Origin: JBBRCX01 sp038204465
GTDB lineage: Bacteria > Planctomycetota > Phycisphaerae > Tepidisphaerales > Tepidisphaeraceae
DNA length: 13,182 bases
Direction of reading: 5' to 3'
NCBI GenBank assembly: GCA_038204465.1
Contig: JBBRCX010000114.1
Coordinates: forward strand, 1 to 13,182
In this document: piece by piece, positions 12,971-13,182 of the stretch
How the letters are laid out: every line of letters starts with the position of its first letter
Position numbering within the stretch: the first letter of the stretch is position 1
Translations under genes and position numbers: made by a program
The notes under the pieces: generated by a model
What the model was told of the DNA's origin: nothing
Seen by the model: the letters and a program-made list of their open reading frames with translations, nothing else
The model's database searches: none

Positions 12971-12993
12971 ATCCAGTGGCCCATCCAGTGGCC
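12971..12993 (+). repeat. Tandem repeat ATCCAGTGGCC x2 between micro-lipoprotein genes 2 and 3
   Basis: ATCCAGTGGCC occurs at 12971-12981 and again at 12983-12993 with one C between, so the period is 12 bases. It begins a few bases after the stop of gene 2. It may be the scar of a small duplication or a protein-binding site. Confidence 0.5.
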
Positions 12994-13018
12994 GGTGCCG
13001 CGGTGTGAAACAGAGGTC

Positions 13019-13138
13019 ATGATGAAGGGCATCCTTCTCGTCGTCACCCTGCTCGTCGGCGCCTCCGTCTGCGGCGGTTGCCGGACCGAAGTCGACACGG
13101 ACGGCCACCTTTCCTCCAGCGTTTTGGCGCCGCGCTGA
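13019..13138 (+). CDS. Micro-lipoprotein 3 (38-39 residues)
   Basis: A very small predicted lipoprotein: MMKGILLVVTLLVGASVCGGC is a signal ending in a Gly-Gly-Cys lipobox-like site, and the mature peptide of 19 residues begins CRTEVDTDGH and ends LAPR. Two ATGs are adjacent (13019 and 13022); the GAGG at 13013-13016 is better spaced for the second, giving 38 residues. CRTEVDT closely matches the CRAEVDT of gene 1. This completes a run of three tandem genes of the same architecture; the window ends 44 bases later, so more copies could follow. Function unknown. Confidence 0.65.
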   Translation: MMKGILLVVTLLVGASVCGGCRTEVDTDGHLSSSVLAPR

Positions 13139-13182
13139 ACGCGCGGGCACGGCGCATTAAGCCGCCGGCCGCGTTACGCACC

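Noticed and set aside
12664..13098. A 144-codon minus-strand frame over the end of the window
   Set aside because: It is a shadow of the three micro-lipoprotein genes, which have ribosome-binding sites and signal peptides, and it runs through their terminator and repeats.

Overview
The window is GC-rich and looks like a chromosomal segment of a planctomycete, probably of the Phycisphaerae or a related lineage. The evidence is family-level and by eye: a TolQ/ExbB + two ExbD cassette followed by a very large secreted helical-repeat protein with Thr-Gln-Pro-rich linkers, two members of a short membrane-protein family of which one ends in a CxxC-GYDLRA-CPEC zinc ribbon typical of planctomycetes, and several very small secreted or membrane proteins. 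No rRNA, tRNA, CRISPR array, prophage or complete insertion sequence was seen.

Layout. (1) Positions 2-1638: a co-directional proton-channel cassette, exbB-like (5' end cut by the window) and two exbD-like genes. After a short gap with a consensus TATAAT box comes a 993-residue exported repeat protein (1765-4746), presumably the periplasmic client of that channel. (2) Positions 4747-5377: a 630-base gene-free stretch with a hairpin, then about 300 bases that are strongly C-rich and G-poor (a candidate Rho-loading region), a nested inverted repeat and a short tandem repeat. (3) Positions 5378-6206: a phytanoyl-CoA dioxygenase-like gene broken by one frameshift. (4) Positions 6213-7159: a patchwork of small genes: a membrane protein lacking its zinc ribbon, a 67-residue protein, a 55-residue single-pass membrane protein and a heptanucleotide repeat. 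(5) Positions 7160-9116, minus strand: a PD-(D/E)xK-like protein of unknown function, a PAP2-family phosphatase and the intact zinc-ribbon membrane protein. (6) Positions 9255-10532: argJ of arginine biosynthesis, with an in-frame 27-residue insertion directly before its autocleavage threonine. (7) Positions 10523-11049, minus strand: flgM (anti-sigma-28) coupled to a small lipoprotein gene. Upstream is a 339-base gene-free region rich in hairpins with an intrinsic-type terminator just before flgM. (8) Positions 11389-12525, minus strand: a flavoprotein-like reductase with a degenerate dinucleotide-binding loop. (9) Positions 12648-13138: three consecutive genes for 36-40 residue lipoproteins that share a GCR(A/T)E mature N-terminus and a PR C-terminus.

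The most unusual items are the three tandem micro-lipoprotein genes, the argJ insertion at the catalytic processing site, the structured region upstream of flgM, and the C-rich, G-poor stretch after the repeat protein. All functional assignments rest on motif recognition by eye; no database search or folding program was run.
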